A DNA stretch of 64,000 nt from contig OW964565.2 of assembly GCA_943138885.2 (NCBI GenBank), positions 36,723,195 to 36,787,194 on the forward strand, read 5' to 3'. Below are positions 13,413 through 22,660 of this stretch, in pieces. The translations under genes and the position numbers were made by a program. The stretch is from Tholera decimalis. Taxonomy: Eukaryota > Arthropoda > Insecta > Lepidoptera > Noctuidae. Below the pieces are notes generated by a model. It was given only the letters and a program-made list of their open reading frames with translations, made no database searches and was not told where the DNA came from. The stretch's first letter is position 1; each line of letters begins with the position of its first letter.

Positions 13413-16400
13413 TACTAGCTTCTGGGCAATTTTTTTCCCTAAGCCGTATAACAAATAGCCGTATAAAAAAGAACATAAAATCGGTCAAGCTGTTTTGTAG
13501 GAGTTTGATGACAAACACACGAGATTTTTATATATTAAAAGGTATAGGCAGAGTGACACACAGACAGAAGGTTTACCATCTCACCTGTTTACTTCTTGAG
13601 GAAGTCACCATCAAGTCATAGTCAAAATAATTTTAATTTCTGTAGTCGGTGTTATTGGTTTTGTATTTTTTTTTTCCAAGATTAATATTATTTATGGCTT
13701 TGTAGTGTTTTAATATGGAAGTCGGTTTTATTTTGTGCAAAAAAGTTTTTATTTTCGCGCTTTTTAGTGGGTCAGTTTGTAATTAACCTAGTTACAAAAT
13801 ACAAAATGTTAACTACTTATCACCTTTTACAAAATATTGCTTTTCCCAATGCAGAGCCGTTAATTTTTGAGGAGTTCTGGTATTTCATCATCAGCTTTAC
13901 TTCACCATATGCATTGTGACGAGCATAGCTTAGCATCCATATTCAAGTAATTGAATCGCAATCCACAAAATACTTATTATTGAGTAGTTTCGGTGGATAT
14001 CTGTGGTCTTCATCATAAGTTCCACTTCCCCAAATGGTACTTTTCGAGAGCAACTGCACAAGTTACTATAAGAAATACCCAAAACGCTATAGGTGTGCCT
14101 GTAATATTTAAAGAGTTCTCTCGATTTCTCCATGATTCCATCATCATTGTCATCACGTTAGGATCTGTCCTAATGGGACCAACTAGAAAGTATACCCTTT
14201 CAAGTTAATAAAGAATTTTCCAAATCGGTTCGTAAATGACGCGAACAAAAACGCAATGCAGAGTAAACGAAAAGATCGTCAATGTAAATATTTTTTTAGT
14301 CTTTTGTTGATTTTTCAGAAACGGCTTGTCCGATTTCGATAAAATTTTCGTGGGACCATTTGGAAAGTATACCCTTTCCAACAAAAAATAAATATATATA
14401 AATATACAATTTTTCAAATCGGTTGATAAGCGACGGAGTTACGCCCGGACAAACATAAAAAAAATATAAACATCTGAATTGAGAACCTCCTCCTTTTTTA
14501 GAAGTCGGTTAAAAATAGACTGATGTGTTCTATTCGACTACACAAGTTAACTAAAACAATTTATGTTCAGGTGTGCAGTTCAATTCAAGTGCAAGTAGGT
14601 GCCTCAGGTTCAAAAAATGGCTTTGCTAAGAGCTTCCTTAGTGTGTTTGCATTGGTGCAAAACAAATCAACATCATGTTTACAACAAATTTTGTTTAAGT
14701 TGCGACTCGCTCTACAGAAGTAGGCATTACGCCTATAGTTAGTGTTTACAGAAGGTATACGTAGAAGTCGCTGTTTTGCGGTGTAAATACCGGTTTCATG
14801 GGAATTTCGGGATAAAAAGTAGCCTATGTGTTATTCCAGGATGTCAACTATCTACTTACCAAATTTCATTCAGATCCGTTCAGTAGTTTTTGCGTGAAAG
14901 AGTAACAAACATCCATACTCACTAACTTTCGCATTTATAATATTAACTAGCTTCTGCCTGCGACTTCGTTCGCGCGGGAGGTTTTTCCCGCGTAAATCCC
15001 GATTTCGTGGGAACTTCGGGATAAAAACTATCCTATGTCCTTCCCAGGGTCCTAAATTATTCCCATGCCAAATTTCATCTAAATCGGTTCAGCGGTTTCG
15101 GCGTGACAGGTAACAGACAGACAGACAGAGTTACTTTCGCATTTATAATATTAGTATGGATTAATAAGAAGTAAGATTGGTATGGATAGATTAGTCTAGT
15201 TACACCAAAATTTAGACACTATTTAAAGTATTTATGATTGACTAGTACTCACGCGGGGCTTCGCTCCCGTGGATTCTATCACGGTAAAAACATAACTCTC
15301 CTTTTTTGCAGTAGCGTAAAAAGTAGCCTATACCCTTCCTCAAGCCTCAAGATACTTCCATACCAAATTGTATCCAAATCCACCCAGTACTTTCGAAGAT
15401 TAGCGCGTTCAAGCAGACAAACAAACAAACAAACTTTTCCACTTTATAATATTAGTATATTTATGATTGATTAAATGTATTTCAGAGACTGATAGACAAG
15501 AGCCGCGTGACGTGCATCCGCTGGGTGCCGGGCTCCAGCAACCTGTTCATGTCGGCGCACGCGTCGGGGCAGCTGTACGTGTACAACGAGGAGCTCTCGT
15601 GCGGCACCGCGCCGCCGCACTACCAGCTGTTCAAGCAGGGCGACGGCTACTCCATCCACACGTGCCGCACCAAGTCCACGCGCAACCCGCTCTACCGGTG
15701 GCTCATCGGTGAAGGCAGCTGCATCAACGAGTTCGCCTTCTCGCCGTGCGGCGCCAACCTGGCCGTGGTGGCGCAGGACGGCTTCCTGCGCGTCTTCCAC
15801 TACGACACCATGGAGCTCATCGGCCGCGCCCGCTCCTACTTCGGCGGCTTTCTGTGCGTCTGCTGGTCGCCCGACGGTAAGTATGTGGTGGTAGGTGGTG
15901 AGGACGACCTGGTCACCGTGTGGTGCTTCAGCGAGCGCCGCGTCGTAGCCCGCGGCCAGGGCCACCGCTCCTGGGTCTCCGTCGTCGCCTTCGACCCCTA
16001 CGTCGTCAGCTTCAGCGAACCTGACACCGATGAACCCCTTGACGACGAAAGACAGAAAAGTGAAAGTGTGCAGTGTTATAGGTTAGGCAGTGTTTCTCAG
16101 GACACACAGTTGTGCTTGTGGGACCTCACCGAAGATGTTCTAAAGCCCCCCGTGAGGGCGCGAGCCTCGGCGCATCTCTCGCCCAACAGTCAGACGTTCT
16201 CCCCGAATGGAGTACCCGGTATGAAAGTACCGGCGCCTAAAGGAGCTAAAACGAATAAGATAGGCCACAAACACGCCGAGCTTAGCGGGTCGAACGCGGC
16301 GGGCGAGCCGTCCGGCACGAAGCAAACGAAAGCGAAAGTGAACAACGTGTCCACGCTGAACATTAGTGTGGGGAAAGCGAAAGAGGAGACTTCGGGGTCG

Positions 16401-16811
16401 CTGGGGGTGAACTCATTGACGCAGCGGCTAGCCGGATTTTCCTTCGGGGAGCGGCGGTCTGAGCATCGGAGGAATTTTAGTCTGACGTCAAAGCCAGAGC
16501 AGAAGTCTTCGGCGTCGAACAGCGTCGCGCTGCGAGGGAAGTCTGCGGGGGCGCAGTCGAACGACTCTTACGACCCGTTGAAGTTGATCGGTACTCCTTC
16601 GTGTCCTCGGTTCGACGAGTGCCCGGTGCTGGAGCCGCTGGTGTGCAAGAAGATAGCGCACGAGCGGCTGACGGCGCTACTGTTCCGCGCGGAGTACTTC
16701 GTGACGGCGTGCGCGGACGGCGGCGTCAACACGTGGGCGCGGCCTGCTCGCCAGCACAACGGGGACACCCGCCCCGCACGACGGTTCGACCGCATCGACC
16801 TCGTGGACTAG
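3077..16811 (+). CDS. WDR20: WD repeat-containing protein 20 (WDR20), three coding exons
   Basis: Coding exons 3077-3358, 5086-5268 and 15486-16811 join in phase 0 to give 596 residues (human about 570). WDR20 is a WD40 protein that binds and activates the USP12/USP46-UAF1 deubiquitinases. Landmarks match the family in order: KTQFVTREGTYRL and EYSRPNRV near the N-terminus, ADLTKPVDK and KGTNPTCHDFN, QLIDPIKKE, then WD units such as NEFAFSPCG, VCWSPDGKYVVVGGEDDLVTVW and DTQLCLWDLTED. A long Ser/Lys-rich insert follows, then the conserved C-terminal GTPSCPRFDECPVLEPLVCKK. The start ATG sits in a good context (AACATGG). Intron 1 is 1.7 kb; intron 2 is 10.2 kb and full of transposons. Strong call. 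Confidence 0.96.
3359..3924. other. WDR20 intron 1, 5' part
   Basis: AT-rich intronic sequence with no recognisable element. Confidence 0.5.
3925..4142 (-). mobile_element. Helitron-like non-autonomous element
   Basis: Read on the minus strand it begins TCCTACTAATATTATAAATG and ends with CTAG after GTAGAAG, the TC...CTRR layout of Helitrons. The body (ATCCCGATCCCGTGGGAAT and neighbouring blocks) recurs at 14780, 14947, 26574 and, in plus orientation, 28549. It has no coding capacity. Many lepidopteran genomes carry this family. Confidence 0.7.
4425..4737. mobile_element. MITE with ~40-bp terminal inverted repeats
   Basis: The left end TTATAACCAGGGGTCAGAAT (4425 on) is the reverse complement, with a few mismatches, of 4696-4737. 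The ends contain the palindrome TTATAA, so the target duplication (TTA or similar) cannot be fixed. The 313-base interior is non-coding. It lies in WDR20 intron 1. Confidence 0.7.
4800..4915 (-). mobile_element. Helitron-like fragment
   Basis: Contains CCCAGTACTTTCGAAGATTA, AAACAAACAAAC and TTTATAATATT, as in the element at 15242-15458; the CTAG end is missing. Confidence 0.5.
5086..5268 (+). CDS. WDR20: WDR20 exon 2 (residues 95-155)
   Basis: Acceptor CAG at 5083-5085 after a pyrimidine-rich stretch; donor GTGAGT at 5269. The 183-base exon is phase 0 on both sides and encodes AADLTKPVDK through LSKLYNEE, collinear with vertebrate WDR20. Confidence 0.95.
5464..6235 (+). repeat. Interspersed repeat family E, copy 1
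   Basis: Starts at AACCGACGACAAAAAGAGGA and ends in an AACCGACTCCC-type block. Copies 2 (13631-14516) and 3 (34776-35403) lie on the minus strand. Shared blocks include TCCTGGAGAAATCGAGGGAA and a long segment about 5680-5990. An ~80-codon frame occurs in more than one copy, but frames are open on both strands, so similarity at DNA level explains it. Class unknown to me; no target duplication is evident. A (TA)n run interrupts it near 5508-5530. Confidence 0.6.
6052..6235. repeat. Large near-perfect hairpin at the end of repeat E copy 1
   Basis: About 78-bp arms (6052-6130 and 6155-6235) are reverse complements apart from one or two positions; the loop is ~25 bases. The arms are the family-E terminal sequence in both orientations. 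Confidence 0.85.
6267..6531. mobile_element. Foldback element with three nested hairpins
   Basis: Outer inverted repeats of ~38 bp (6267-6305 with 6491-6531, core CGTTCTAACTTG) enclose three further hairpins: 6320-6349 with 6357-6385; 6389-6418 with 6425-6462 (core ACGAGTGCACAAGCGC); and 6463-6475 with 6488-6500 (AAGTTAGGCTCTG). No coding capacity. Confidence 0.75.
6707..6860 (-). mobile_element. tRNA-derived SINE (family S1)
   Basis: Shares CAATCTTGTTAACCCCTCCA and CTAAGCTAAATATGCTTGTG with copies at 28148, 33966, 39330 and 55108. In better copies the minus strand carries a B-box-like GGTTCGAAC; here that part is degraded. Confidence 0.65.
6895..7330 (-). pseudogene. RTE-type LINE, C-terminal fragment
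   Basis: Minus-strand translation gives ALLYGSEYWPMRKAEEQKLH, then LAETRLRCYGHIMRRE and KRGRGRPPTTWMG, the conserved C-terminus after the RT domain in RTE-like LINE proteins. Stops and frame breaks show it is dead. Only ~430 bases remain. Confidence 0.75.
7543..8383 (+). mobile_element. 5'-truncated R1-clade LINE with exact target-site duplication
   Basis: Contains the C-terminus of an R1-type ORF2 in the frame at 7707-8081: RYLCLMGKEETPGCHHCEG, then DTVEHTVQDCPAW, a CCHC-type motif, and a conserved VMLPKEEAGRIRER tail. A 3' UTR (TTTTAGTCAGTAAAAGTCTG) and an A-tract follow. The 14-base AAGCTCATAGTACT stands at both ends (7529-7542 and 8384-8397), marking a target-primed insertion. Confidence 0.88.
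8398..9159. other. WDR20 intron 2 sequence, non-coding
   Basis: No gene seen. A poly-C run (about 8744-8758) follows GTGACCCCCCT-like low-complexity DNA; 8880-9130 may be repeat-derived but matches nothing else here. Confidence 0.4.
9160..9535 (+). pseudogene. Jockey/CR1-type LINE 3' fragment (family J2)
   Basis: Translates to IFYRLYFGECAQELHDLIP, then TKRFSSTFIVHTAKVWNSLP and YDPSAFKARVNG, the C-terminus of this LINE family, with a frame break near 9206. A short 3' UTR and A-rich tail follow. Sister copies: 36366-36716 and 45884-46283. Confidence 0.8.
9930..10721. mobile_element. Long-TIR MITE, split by an inner MITE
   Basis: Left arm (9930-9964 plus 10357-10395) and right arm (10627-10721) are reverse complements over ~90 bp once the 388-bp insert at 9967-10354 is removed: CACAGGCCGACAAAAT, AACCAGAAACCAGACTA, TTTCCGAAGGTTTTCGATGC. 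TAA flanks both ends (9927-9929, 10722-10724), suggesting a 3-bp duplication and a PIF/Harbinger-like origin. Confidence 0.75.
9967..10354. mobile_element. MITE family M1, copy 1 (TIR TACAACNTGTAA, TA flanks)
   Basis: Ends TACAACTTGTAACGG and TTACACGTTGTA, flanked by TA on each side (9965-9966, 10355-10356). Two other copies (38248-38634; 42321-45156 split by a LINE) share the body, e.g. CCCCATATCTATCCAAAAGG and AAGAAGCCGTGCAC. The TA target suggests Tc1/mariner mobilisation. It sits inside a TIR of the element above. Confidence 0.8.
10801..11375 (-). pseudogene. Jockey/CR1-type LINE 3' fragment (family J1)
   Basis: On the minus strand: post-RT region (ALESIEKRAKRL-like, broken) followed by GVCGGITQSNSTEPVPSS in one frame and ELHNLIPPSPFHHRTTRQT in another, then FGNTFIVCTAKEWNSLPESV and NLGVFKSRVNRLLLG. 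Frameshifts show it is dead. The 3' UTR ends in an A/T-rich tail near 10805. Confidence 0.8.
11407..11632. repeat. 30-bp inverted repeat enclosing a Helitron-like fragment
   Basis: 11407-11437 and 11602-11632 are exact reverse complements (core CTACTCAAGAGAGATATATT). Between them lies a degraded Helitron-like body (CTTCCTCAAGCTTCAAGC). Confidence 0.7.
11639..12059. mobile_element. MITE with 73-bp TIRs and TA duplication
   Basis: Ends TACAGGGCTACTGGTAACTC and its complement; about 73 bp are inverted with ~4 differences (11639-11711 against 11987-12059). TA stands outside both ends (11637-11638, 12060-12061). The interior is AT-rich and non-coding. Confidence 0.85.
12060..13377. other. WDR20 intron 2, unassigned
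   Basis: No gene. 12371-12590 looks like an old repeat (CCGTAATTCCTTACGGGATA palindromic block, GGACAAACGGATAGACCGAC). Confidence 0.4.
13378..13411. repeat. (TA)n microsatellite
   Basis: About 17 TA units; open frames crossing it are artefacts. Confidence 0.9.
13631..14516 (-). repeat. Interspersed repeat family E, copy 2
   Basis: Minus-strand copy: begins AACCGACTTCTAAAAAAGGA at 14516 and ends in the AACCGACTTCC/TAGTCGGTG block near 13631. Longer at its 5' side than the other copies. Confidence 0.6.
14780..14944 (-). mobile_element. Helitron-like element, 3'-truncated copy
   Basis: Matches 3925-4142 but lacks the CTAG end; its TAATATTATAAATGCG end abuts the CTAG end of the next copy. Confidence 0.6.
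14947..15160 (-). mobile_element. Helitron-like element, second subfamily
   Basis: CTAG at 14947-14950; TCCATACTAATATTATAAATG start at 15160 on the minus strand. It differs in the middle (GTCCTTCCCAGGGTCC, ACAGACAGACAGACAG) from 3925-4142 but matches 28549-28737. Confidence 0.65.
15242..15458 (-). mobile_element. Helitron-like element beside the WDR20 exon 3 acceptor, with 12-bp flanking repeat
   Basis: CTAG at 15242-15245, AACAAACAAAC tract, TTTATAATATTAGTAT end. ATTTATGATTGA occurs exactly at 15230-15241 and 15459-15470. Helitrons do not normally duplicate their target, so either this subfamily moves differently or the repeat predates the insertion. The exon starts at 15486. Confidence 0.6.
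15486..16811 (+). CDS. WDR20: WDR20 exon 3 (residues 156-596 and stop)
   Basis: Acceptor TTCAG at 15481-15485; TAG stop at 16809-16811. Encodes RLIDKSRVTC and all remaining WD units. The exon is strikingly rich in G/C at third codon positions, especially 15490-16020, in contrast to the AT-rich exons 1-2 and introns. A Helitron-like insertion ends only 27 bases upstream of the exon. Confidence 0.95.
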   Translation, partial: RLIDKSRVTCIRWVPGSSNLFMSAHASGQLYVYNEELSCGTAPPHYQLFKQGDGYSIHTCRTKSTRNPLYRWLIGEGSCINEFAFSPCGANLAVVAQDGFLRVFHYDTMELIGRARSYFGGFLCVCWSPDGKYVVVGGEDDLVTVWCFSERRVVARGQGHRSWVSVVAFDPYVVSFSEPDTDEPLDDERQKSESVQCYRLGSVSQDTQLCLWDLTEDVLKPPVRARASAHLSPNSQTFSPNGVPGMKVPAPKGAKTNKIGHKHAELSGSNAAGEPSGTKQTKAKVNNVSTLNISVGKAKEETSGSLGVNSLTQRLAGFSFGERRSEHRRNFSLTSKPEQKSSASNSVALRGKSAGAQSNDSYDPLKLIGTPSCPRFDECPVLEPLVCKKIAHERLTALLFRAEYFVTACADGGVNTWARPARQHNGDTRPARRFDRIDLVD

Positions 16812-16956
16812 TCGCATCACTACACCCGCCGCTATGCTGCTCCTCCTAGACTATACCGACGTTCCGACCACCCTACTGACGATACTTATGCACTAATACA
16901 TAGGTACTGAAAGCTCCTTGCAACAAATGGACACATACATAGATATCAAAATCTCT
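16812..16956 (+). other. WDR20 3' UTR, proximal part
   Basis: Non-coding sequence after the TAG stop. No AATAAA occurs before the MITE at 16960, so the transcript probably continues through it; candidate signals occur farther on (AATAAA near 17963). Confidence 0.45.
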
Positions 16957-16959
16957 TTA

Positions 16960-17325
16960 GGGACCGTTCAAGTATTACGTAAGCACTATAGGGGGGCGTG
17001 GGGGTCTTTGCTTTGCTTATTTTTGATGACATGGGGGTGGGGCTCAGCAATAATTATTTAATTTTTTACATATGTAGCAACACACATTGTCTATGCTTCA
17101 AAACGAAATGCATTTTCGGGGATTCCTACAAATAATGAATTGTTGAATTCCGTGTCAGTAAAATTCCAAACCTATTCCTTATTTCTAGATTTATAACTGC
17201 TGCTCATGAATCAATCAATTGTACCAATGTTTACGTAAGCATGGGGGGGAGGGGTAATGCTTACGAGGGGGAGGGGTGGGTTAAAAATTGCAAAAAATGT
17301 GCTTACGTAATACTTGAACGGCCCC
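16960..17325. mobile_element. PIF/Harbinger-like MITE in the WDR20 3' region
   Basis: Ends GGGACCGTTCAAGTATTACG and its complement ending CGGCCCC, with ~28-bp TIRs, flanked by TTA on both sides (16957-16959, 17326-17328). G-rich runs lie inside each end. Non-coding. Confidence 0.85.
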
Positions 17326-19715
17326 TTATGTGAAATTTGTCCGGTGTTTGTTTCCTTTCGTTGTGTAGTCCTTTTGGTACCCATCTATTTTGTGGTTGCC
17401 TTGGACGTGTCCAAGAGTTAAGAGTAAATTATTAGTACAATAATATAGTTGAAAATATATTTCCTTACTTTAGCAGCACTGAAGGTTGTAAGTAGCCGTT
17501 ATATTAAACGAAATAACAGTTATTTCGTTGCGTTCCAAACAAATAACGTTGTCGTTATTGTTGATGAAATGTAGCAGTTATTTCACGATGTTGCTTCTCA
17601 GCGATGTTTTGAAATGTTGTGACGGTGTTGATTCAAAGAACTTTGAATAGACTAAGATGTTAAAAGTTTGGTTGTTTGATATACTCTGGGTTGTCTGCAG
17701 CGGTGTGGTTGTTAGTTAAAGTTGTGAGTGGTGTTCGTGTGCTATTATTCCATGTTAAACACATTGTTCAGAATGCGTGTGAGTGTATAAGTCGTCTCCT
17801 GGAGCTCTCCTGTGTCTGCCAATACCTTTCATATGTATCTCCAATAGTTCCCGGATCGCAGCCAAAGTTAGGCTTAGAAAACTTTTTAAATGTTTGCACT
17901 GATTTTGAGAAAATTGACAATCTGTCTGGTTTTTTAATATATATTTCTAAGCGATTCTGAGAATAAAAATATTAACATATAATGTTGATGTCCATTGTAT
18001 GGGGTTTATACACCAAAATGTGTTTGTGTCTTGAGTTCTTGTAATGATAATAATACATGTTACTAAAATGTTGGTGTGTTAACCTCATTGGTTTTAATGA
18101 TGTATGGTGTCACACAAAACCAACCAAAACTGTTATGCACTACAAAATGAGCCTTATTGTAATCTTGCTAGAGTAGATAAACCTTTGTTTTCCTGTGTAA
18201 CACATGATGGTCCCTTCCTCGCTCTTAGGTGTTCACGACACGTTGCTTTACAGAAAAGACGTTGACGTTGCACACAGAAGTATACTGTAACTAAATTGTG
18301 ATACTCCCCTAAATCGTATGTAATCTGTCCTTATTATTAATACTGGGTAGAATAGTAACAGACTTAAATATTGTTAATACTTCCTTGATAGTTCTATCGA
18401 CATGTTTTCAATTATTAATAGAATAGTCTACGTGCGCATCGGTATTCTGTCTTATACTAAGTCAATACAGGAAAGTTCCAGTCGTGAGTTCCACTAAGCA
18501 TTTTCTAGAGATGTAACGATATACGATGAAAAAAAAACATTTTAGATAGCAATAGATATGAGATTCGTAACTATGTTTAGACAAATGTATATTATAATTA
18601 AGGAAAAACGTTTTTTTTCTCGGCTCACATATGTAAATATAGTTGTAGGCCAAGCGATCTGATCGCTTCACATTCGCAAACACTTGCGCTTTCATATTGA
18701 AGCTATTTATTACATTTTTTATCGATTTAAATGTTATTGCAACGATTGACGTGTCTGTAAGACTTGCAATGTTTCATCGTTTAACTATTTTTTTTCTAAT
18801 ATTGTGAGACTCATAAGTTGTTAACTATTTAGATATTAGTTGTTAGTGTGTAGTTTAGTGAATTTATTTTTATCATAGATCAATATTTGGTTCTATATGT
18901 TCGCTCTCGTGTAGATAAATTGATATGAATGGCGCGGATTTGGAAAAGAGAGATATAATGAATGAATGAAAACGTTACTAGAAAAATAATATGAATGATC
19001 TTTAACATATGCTTGCTATGACTATTTTCCTTGATGTACTGTAATAATCGACCAATTTTAGACTACGTGGTGTATCTAAAGTCCATGAATATCACCTAAG
19101 ATGACCACAATACGATTCAAAGTAAAGTTCTATTTGACGCAAATATTCGATCATTAAACCTTATTAGCACTTTCTAATTGAAGTTTAATTATATTAAGGC
19201 ACTATGCATAAGACTTCCTTTTCACAAATCCGCGCCTAAAATAATATTCCTAATCTATATTTAGATATTTTCACAATTTGTCCATTGCTGATTGCAAATT
19301 AAAACTTAGCAACAAAATAAATAACGGTAAAATAACTGTTATAACAATGCAATAGCGTAGTAACGAAATAACTAAACTCTTTTCTTGTATTCGCCTAAAT
19401 TATTTGTTAAAAGTATGTTTTATAGTCACTATTATTTATGTCTATAGCGTATAACGTTTTAATTTAATTTTATAAATCGACATTATTAATGAAATTACGT
19501 TATCTGTGGCACCGTTATTAGCCGTTATTTTCGGTTGAAATTATGACGTTTTGATAATAGCTGTAATGTATGTTGCAGAGTATTAAAAATTAAAGAATTA
19601 TGTGTCATTTTTTACTGTATCGTAAAGGAATGTTTTCTTTTTCGTGGCCTTATAAATGTTACTTATTATGAATATCAGGCGGCTGCAATTAAACTTGCCT
19701 TTCTTATTTATCTAT
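17326..19715. other. WDR20 3' UTR and/or intergenic sequence
   Basis: AT-rich, no gene recognised. Several AATAAA/ATTAAA signals could end the WDR20 transcript. The motif GTTAT/ATAAC recurs unusually often at 17480-17640 and 19310-19540. Confidence 0.45.
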
Positions 19716-19817
19716 GTCAGTTAATTTAAATAGGTTTGTAATCTTTATTACAAACTTATTTAAATTAACTGACCCCTGAATCTCAACTACTGTCTTTACA
19801 GTAGTTGAGATTCAGGG
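19716..19817. repeat. Two adjacent near-perfect hairpins
   Basis: Hairpin 1: 27-base arms 19716-19742 and 19747-19773, one G-U-type difference, 4-base loop. Hairpin 2 begins at the next base: 20-base perfect arms 19774-19793 and 19798-19817 with loop CTTT. Confidence 0.9.
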
Positions 19818-21984
19818 CTATGTATGGCCAACATTGGAGCCAGCTTGAGACAAAGTTGACGATACAATTACCTATCGGGTATTGGCGCCCAACTATTGGT
19901 CCCAATGTTAGAGCCAACGTGTCTCTTGCGCATCGTGATGTTGCATTCTAATGTTTTAATTAAATACGATACTAGTCGTAATGTGCTATTATTGGTAAAA
20001 CTTGAGCCTTGGTACGTTATAATGTAAAGTTTTATAATTATTTGTACAGAATAGAGTAACGTCTTCGACAAAAGTTAGGTTAAGAAAAAGACCTAATTAA
20101 TGCAAAATACGTAATGACATGAAATTAAAAATGATCTCAAGAAAAATTATCGCTTCAATATAGCTTTGAAATCGCGATGCGCATCTCATAAGAGACTTGT
20201 GAAAATCCAAAATATTTTTAACAAATTGTTTATTAAATAAAATCTTTGATAATTCCTAAATTGCATCGTTATTGATACTAAATTGTCCTTTGAAAAGTCA
20301 GCAGCTACCCTAATGTATCTGTTGTATTAAATGAGCCGTTTATAAGTTATAATTTCATACTTAATACTAGGTTGTGCTAATAGTTATAATGTTAGCCTTT
20401 GAACAATCACCGTAGCGCTGTTTTGACTGTTTACAACTGTTTTATTTGAGGACGCATTTAATCAAAGGCGTGCCCATATTTGTAATATAAAGTTGCCATT
20501 TAAACCCCAGTTTTAGTGCATTTAATTTGATACTGTATTCAGAATGGTGGATAATTCCTATAGTTTGTTAAAATTGACAAGACTGGTTTTAAAGGAGAAT
20601 GTCGAAGGAATTATGGTAAATGTGGAAGGGTAAATCAATGTGTAAACTATAGATGCCTTGCTGGACCTCTGAAATGGCAACAAATTTAGTCTCTATTGCT
20701 ATCCTATATCCCGGACACATATACGTAGTTTATCTGTTAGAGTCGAAAGCGCTAGCGCTGTTTTTTTTTTGAGATGACGTGATGTTGGTTCGTGGCGCGT
20801 CCATATAAAAACCCTTGACCTTTTCGCTACCATTCAAATGTTAACAGGTTGTTTTAATACTCAAATACAACTTTATTTGAGGTCTCTAAGACAAATTAAA
20901 AAAAAATCAGCGTCCCCAAGTGAACCGATCAGCTGATCATTTTTTAATGACAGATCGATTTTTTTTTTTCATTTCGCCTAAGTTCCATAGAGAAACTTGT
21001 TGTATTTGATCAGTAGAACCTTCCATTAAAATTTGGACGGTGACAAAAAGTCATCACTGGGATAAATTGCAAAATTGTGTCAAATTCGTTTACAGTCTGA
21101 ACAGCGCTTGAAAATATTGTATTTATTATTTTATTTCAACGATGCAGTGTTCACAATATAAAGCGACTCATAAGACCTTTTTCCGTAAAGTTTGCTTTTA
21201 AGAGGCAAATGTTATAAATCCTCCTTTGTGATAAAATATTGTGTTACATTTGCCTGAAAATCCAGTGATTGAGTATCTTTGTACTGTATCACAATCGAAA
21301 TAAATTGCTCTCTGATCGGAGCAAATGTTATGGGACTAGTTTGTTAGAGTCTTTGTAATTGATTTTTATCCTGTATCGATAATTCCGTACTTAGTCTCTT
21401 AATGATATTTGAGTAGGTACTAACACGGTATCGGATGTCTGCAGTTTCATATAAAATTCTGAACAAATAACTAGCGACAAAAATACTAAAAGCTGTAAAT
21501 TTGTAGGACACCAGTTGTATTATTAACAGCACCATTATACCGTCAGTAAAAAGAATTTACAAGAAAACCCTATAAGATGTATACACATCAGTCTCGTTAT
21601 CAACGGCGTTCTTTTGCCCTTAATTCACATAAAATATGTTTTTATAAGGTAGTCTAACATACATTAGTCCCATAACAAATTAACTATGTTACTGACATTA
21701 TGCAATTATAATGTTTATTAACTATTAATTTATTGGAGTTCTTTGTTCAATAATAGTGAGACACGAATTACAAGCCTATCAAGTTAATATTTAAATAGAG
21801 GATTCTCTTTATAATCATTGCAGTTTTATTTTTAAACCATTCCTAAGAGTACGTCTGAAACTATAGGAAAGCTAAGTTGCTGCTGAAGAATCTACTTTTG
21901 TAAAGGACCCATGTTACAACGCGCTACAATGCTCTGTGGTGAATAACCGCAACACTGTGACACTGCAATGAATAAAGGGGCTCA
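19818..21984. other. Intergenic, nothing recognised
   Basis: AT-rich sequence without a convincing gene or repeat end. Confidence 0.4.
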
Positions 21985-22441
21985 GTGGATCACTACCGGT
22001 TTTCGGACCCGAGCCCATCGTTCCGTTTCCCTTCACTCAGCTACGCACATGGCTACACATACCCAAGCCCGAAAATGGTGGACCTGGGCACCAGGCAGGC
22101 GCCTCCTACACCGGCACAGAACCTGCGAATGGTGGCGGGGACCATCACCGGGCACTGCTCACTTAACAAAAATTACTACACGATAAGTATAATGGATAGT
22201 CCTTTGTGCAGGGCTTGCATGGAGACGGAGGGAACGGTGGGACACGTGCTCCTAGAGAGCTCGGCAATCACCGACATACGGAACCAAACCTTCGGGTCAT
22301 TGAATTCCCTTATAGATATCCTGAATAGACCGAGAGACCAGATATGCTTCTGGGGAGAGGTTGGCTGGATGGAGTGATGGCCCACGCACAGTGGTCCCGT
22401 GCAGGGTCTAAGTGCGGAAACCAAATCCTAATGAAGAAGAA
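21985..22441 (+). mobile_element. 5'-truncated LINE 3' end with (GAA)n tail (family L1a)
   Basis: Encodes NLRMVAGTITGHCSLNKN, then DSPLCRACMETEGTVGHVLL, the RNase H/zinc-finger C-terminus of an I/LOA- or Jockey-like LINE. The 3' end is a short GAA repeat. GGGCTCA flanks it (21978-21984, 22442-22448). Same family as 39432-39911. Confidence 0.75.
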
Positions 22442-22522
22442 GGGCTCATGCTCAATTAATTTCAAATTACACGTGTATACTGTATACACGAGTGTTGTGC
22501 AAATAAATATTAAATAGATACT

Positions 22523-22660
22523 AGCTCCTGCTCTCGGTTTCGCTCGCAAGAAATGGGTTTCTTAGGGAAAATTGTAAAGCGCTGATAATGTAACCAATGT
22601 AACTTTATTTATGGGTGAAAAAAAAAATAGGTTCAGTAGTTTTTGTGTTTATCTCGGGAG
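22523..22660 (-). mobile_element. Helitron-like fragment
   Basis: CTAG followed by CTCCTGCTCTCGGTTTCGCT and later GGTTCAGTAGTTTTTGTGTT; heavily decayed. Non-coding sequence follows to 23247. Confidence 0.45.

Noticed and set aside
19716..19817. Twin hairpins as two ordinary microRNA precursors
   Set aside because: Loops of 4 bases and fully paired stems of 20-27 bp are too short and too perfect for typical insect pre-miRNAs.
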